Positions 61,074-64,000 of a stretch of DNA of 64,000 bases are shown piece by piece. Both the position numbers and the translations under genes were made by a program. The DNA is from Melastoma dodecandrum. Its lineage: Eukaryota > Streptophyta > Magnoliopsida > Myrtales > Melastomataceae. The stretch is from assembly GCA_029817715.1 (NCBI GenBank), contig JARUPY010000465.1, forward strand, positions 3,151,501-3,215,500, given 5' to 3'. Under the pieces are notes generated by a model that worked only from the letters and a program-made list of their open reading frames with translations, was not told the origin of the DNA and searched no databases. The first letter of the stretch is position 1. Every line of letters begins with the position of its first letter.

Positions 61074-62388
61074 TCAGAAATTACAAGTAGGCTTTTCATC
61101 AAGTGGGAAGTCACCTAGCATCAATTGCTGCCTCCCTTCTTCACCATCACCATTGAATAGCCAATCCTCCCGCATCGACAGCGTCTCATCGTCTTGGAAA
61201 TCGCTACCCTCGTCAGCATTGTTGTTGTTGTTGACGATGTCGTTGTTCTCCGGCGATAGATCTGTTCCACAAGAGTCGTCTAATGACTCTAGCCCTAGCA
61301 ACGGCTTGTATGGATCCATAAGTTCGTTCTCGTTGCCGCCATGTCCCCCTCCGAGGCTCGAAACAGGAGTCCCTCCCCCGCTGGATTCCGCGTCCTGCCC
61401 GTTACCGTGATTAAAATGAGCAACCGAGTTCTGGGTCTCTGCCGAGACGGCCCGAGACTTCCCGGATTTCGTGGGGGTTTCGCCGCCCTTGTTCTTGTTC
61501 CAACCCCTTAGCAACTTTGCGATGTTCTCGGTGCTTGAGGGGTACGACCCTAGGGAGGAGTTCTTCCTTCCGACGACCTCATTTGAGGATGACGAGGGGG
61601 ATTTCTCCGGGGCCAATGCGTCGTGCAAGGCCTGCCTGGCCAAGTGAATGTCGCTCTGAAGCCTCCTCTCCCACTGACCCCTCGAGATGGAGTGATGTAT
61701 TTTGGGGAGGGAAGGGATGTGACTGTAGGACTTGTCGTCGGTTTCCTCTTGCTTCTTGAGCTTCTTCTTGAGGTGGGTGTTCCAATAATTCTTTATATCG
61801 TTGTCTGTCCTTTGAGGAAGGTATGATGCTATCGCAGCCCATCTACACAAACAACCAAACCACCTCAGATCCCAATAGCCAATGACTATTATGTTCATAA
61901 CACACTTGACCTAAGTTTTTTAGGTTTTATGGGGGACTGAAAAACCTCAACCAGTGGGTTTCTTGTTGGATCTAAAGCTAGACACAACAACAAAAATAAT
62001 GAAGCAGGTTTTATTTTATTCAAAAGAAAATTATGGATTTACCTGTTTCCCAGGAGAGCTTGAAGGTGGATGATCATCTTCTCCTCCTGATCAGTGAAAC
62101 TCCCCCTCTTAATCCCGGGTCTAAGATAGTTTGTCCACCTGAGCCGACAGCTCTTGCTGCATCTAAGCAACCCTGGAGAAATAACACGAAAATTAAACCC
62201 AACATGCCCCGGATCCACTCCCCTAATCTATATGATGTATCCTCTAAGTACTTACCGGTTTTCGTAGGGACGGCCCTCCAGTTCCCGGGGCCATGTTCCT
62301 GGATGAAGGAAACGAGGAGGATGTCTTCCTCAGGGGTCCATGGTCCCTTCTTAACCCCCTTCTGGTCGCAACACGGCGGTCTTCCCAT
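61074..62388 (-). CDS. MYB30-like: R2R3-MYB transcription factor, subgroup 1 (MYB30/MYB94/MYB96 type)
   Basis: Exons 62256-62388, 62043-62172 and 61074-61842 give 343 aa; the first two exons are 133 and 130 bp as in most R2R3-MYBs. R2 starts [20 protein letters not shown] and contains [16 protein letters not shown]3 contains [20 protein letters not shown] followed by [11 protein letters not shown]. The EHGPGNW and [15 protein letters not shown] blocks point to subgroup 1. Known members activate very-long-chain fatty-acid and wax genes and act in the hypersensitive response and in ABA and drought signalling. The C-terminal half is Ser/Asn/Asp rich with [11 protein letters not shown], likely the activation region, and ends DEKPTCNF. 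The flanking gene order (MIF, ZHD) is the one I remember next to Arabidopsis MYB30. Confidence 0.93.
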
Positions 62389-64000
62389 TTTTTGGTTTCC
62401 CCCCCGAAACCCCAGCTCTTCTTCTTGACCTTTCTCTTTCTTTCTTCTCCAACCAAGCTTCTCCTTTCCTTCTCTATCTTTACTTCTTCCTTATGTGGGA
62501 GGGGGGGAGGGTAAGTGATGAGGAAGACAAGAGTCCAAGTGTGGAGAGAGTGATGAGGATATATAATAAATGAGGAAAGGGATGTGTGACATGAAAAGAA
62601 GGGTAAAAAAATGAAAACCAAATTGAATATTTGAAAAGGGAAGAAGGAAATTATTGTGTTGTGAGGTGTGTTTTGGAGGGGAGGGGGATGGAGTCAACGA
62701 GAAATATTGGCAACCTAAAGCTGCATTTAAGATTGGCGACAGAAAGAAAGAGAAGAAAACGAAGGAGATGTTAGCCCTAAATTCAGCCATTGATAGCAAG
62801 AGCCAAAACAAATGTTTTTCTCCCCCTTGTAAAACCAGAACAATAACAATAACAGTTCCCTCTCGAAACCGCGTGAGGAGCATTCAATGTGCTCGTGCCC
62901 CCCCCCCCCCTCTTCAGTTGTCTGTCCGTTGATCCCCCCCCCCTCCCCCGCCAGAGACTAGGTCATGACTGGTTCTTACAGTATATAGACACAGCGAAAG
63001 AAAGCTACATACGACATCGCGCCTCGAACCACACGATCCTGCCACTCGGGGTAAGACCTTATTGAATTGTTCGATGGAGCCGCGTGTGAATCAACTGAAC
63101 TGTATCTCCAGTGGAGGGCTTTCCCTTGGAGGGGTTTTTGAACCCGGATTCTAGGTTTTCAATGGGGAGGGAAAGTCATGGCGCGACAGAAATAGGGGAG
63201 AAAGTGAAAGTTATATTCATGGGGTTTTATTTCACCGACACTTCTGTGCATAAAAAATGAAAAAGAAAGGGGATATGGATGGTCTTTAAGGGCAATTAAA
63301 TCGATGGAGTCATTAATAAGATGGTCTACATGCGTGGATGACACTGTCACTTTTATATTCATGATGAGGATTTTTCTTATCAAAATAAGATTTTTTAAGA
63401 AATAATGTTGTAACTGGGACTCTCCTTCAAGCATGTGGAGAGAGTGTAAATGAGACATTTTCTTTTATGGGGGGGGGGGGGGGATGGGTGAGAATATCAA
63501 CCACGTCTCTTACTTATCCATGCATGCAAGAAAAATAGAAAGAAAGAAAGGAAGAAGGTCCACAGGCATTGTAAATTTCATCTTATCAGATTTCATGTGC
63601 ACTTAGTGTATTGTCTGTCGGATTCTCTCTCTTTGCCAGCTTTGGGTAGTAAATGAAGAAATAACAATCGGTGCCATGCATCATGTGGCGTTTTGGAAAA
63701 ACTTTTCCTCTTATATATTACGACCAATCGGTGATAATACTCTCAGTTATAGGACAATGAAAATATCAATTACCCTTGACACGAGCGACATACATATGGC
63801 TGTGATATGTGTGTGTGGACCTACATCTAACATAGAAATTCCCTTGCAAAAGCATCTTAAAATCAACGAAATGAATTTAATTCTTCAGTTCGATACAACA
63901 ATTTATATCTCATCCATGCTAATTTAATGTCTTTTTTTTCGATCGTATCATGTTCGATCCTAATTCGGACACCATCCTTATCAACAACAATGGAAAGTAC
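62389..64000. other. upstream region of the MYB30-like gene and window end
   Basis: This contains the promoter side of the MYB30-like gene, with TATATA on the minus strand at 62,560-62,565, about 170 bp from its ATG. There is a 13-base C run at 62,898-62,910 and a 15-base G run at 63,469-63,483. No coding region is supported to the end of the window. Confidence 0.45.

Overview
This is nuclear DNA of a flowering plant, most likely a rosid-type eudicot. The coding is split by short GT-AG introns, intergenic DNA is AT-rich with long homopolymer and simple repeats, and every recognisable gene belongs to a plant family (R2R3-MYB, NAC, Dof, ZF-HD/MIF, PLS-type PPR, NIP2 aquaporin, AAR3). I rebuilt exon-intron models by hand. 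Almost all join in frame with GT-AG borders, so CDS coordinates below run from start codon to stop codon across introns, with exons given in the evidence. UTRs are mostly not defined.

Layout. 1.9-3.5 kb (-): MIXTA-like R2R3-MYB. 7.0-8.1 kb (-): NAC factor with a miR164-like site. 11.8-13.4 kb (+): intronless PPR. 15.1-16.1 kb (-): intronless, broken copy of the diphthamide gene DPH7. 18.0-21.1 kb (-): four-KH RNA-binding protein, head to head with 21.8-26.4 kb (+): polypyrimidine-tract-binding protein. 27.7-28.1 kb (-): small three-exon gene for a secreted peptide precursor resembling tyrosine-sulfated (PSY-type) peptides. 31.9-33.9 kb (-): cycling-Dof-type factor. 36.7-37.3 kb (+): small membrane protein of unknown function. 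37.8-40.8 kb (+): AAR3/DCN1-like. 41.2-42.7 kb (-): AVT1-type amino-acid transporter. 46.3-47.7 kb (+): NIP2 aquaporin with the silicon-channel filter. 49.4-50.7 kb (+): RING-CH E3 ligase. 53.6-54.5 kb (+): ZF-HD homeodomain factor. 57.7-58.0 kb (-): mini zinc finger (MIF). 61.1-62.4 kb (-): MYB30-type R2R3-MYB.

From memory, the gene content matches several Arabidopsis segments: MYB16-PPR-KH on chromosome 5, MYB106-PTB1 on top of chromosome 3, and MYB30-MIF2-ZHD9-AVT-AAR3 on chromosome 3. The window therefore looks like a less fractionated version of an ancestral block. Two cuticle-type MYBs, a NAC, a Dof and a ZF-HD/MIF pair make it rich in regulators.

Accessory DNA is modest: a tiny TRIM-like LTR element, one Tourist-like MITE, three related foldback repeats in 52-60 kb, several microsatellites and at least nine G/C runs of 11-19 bases. 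I saw no CRISPR, tRNA or rRNA.
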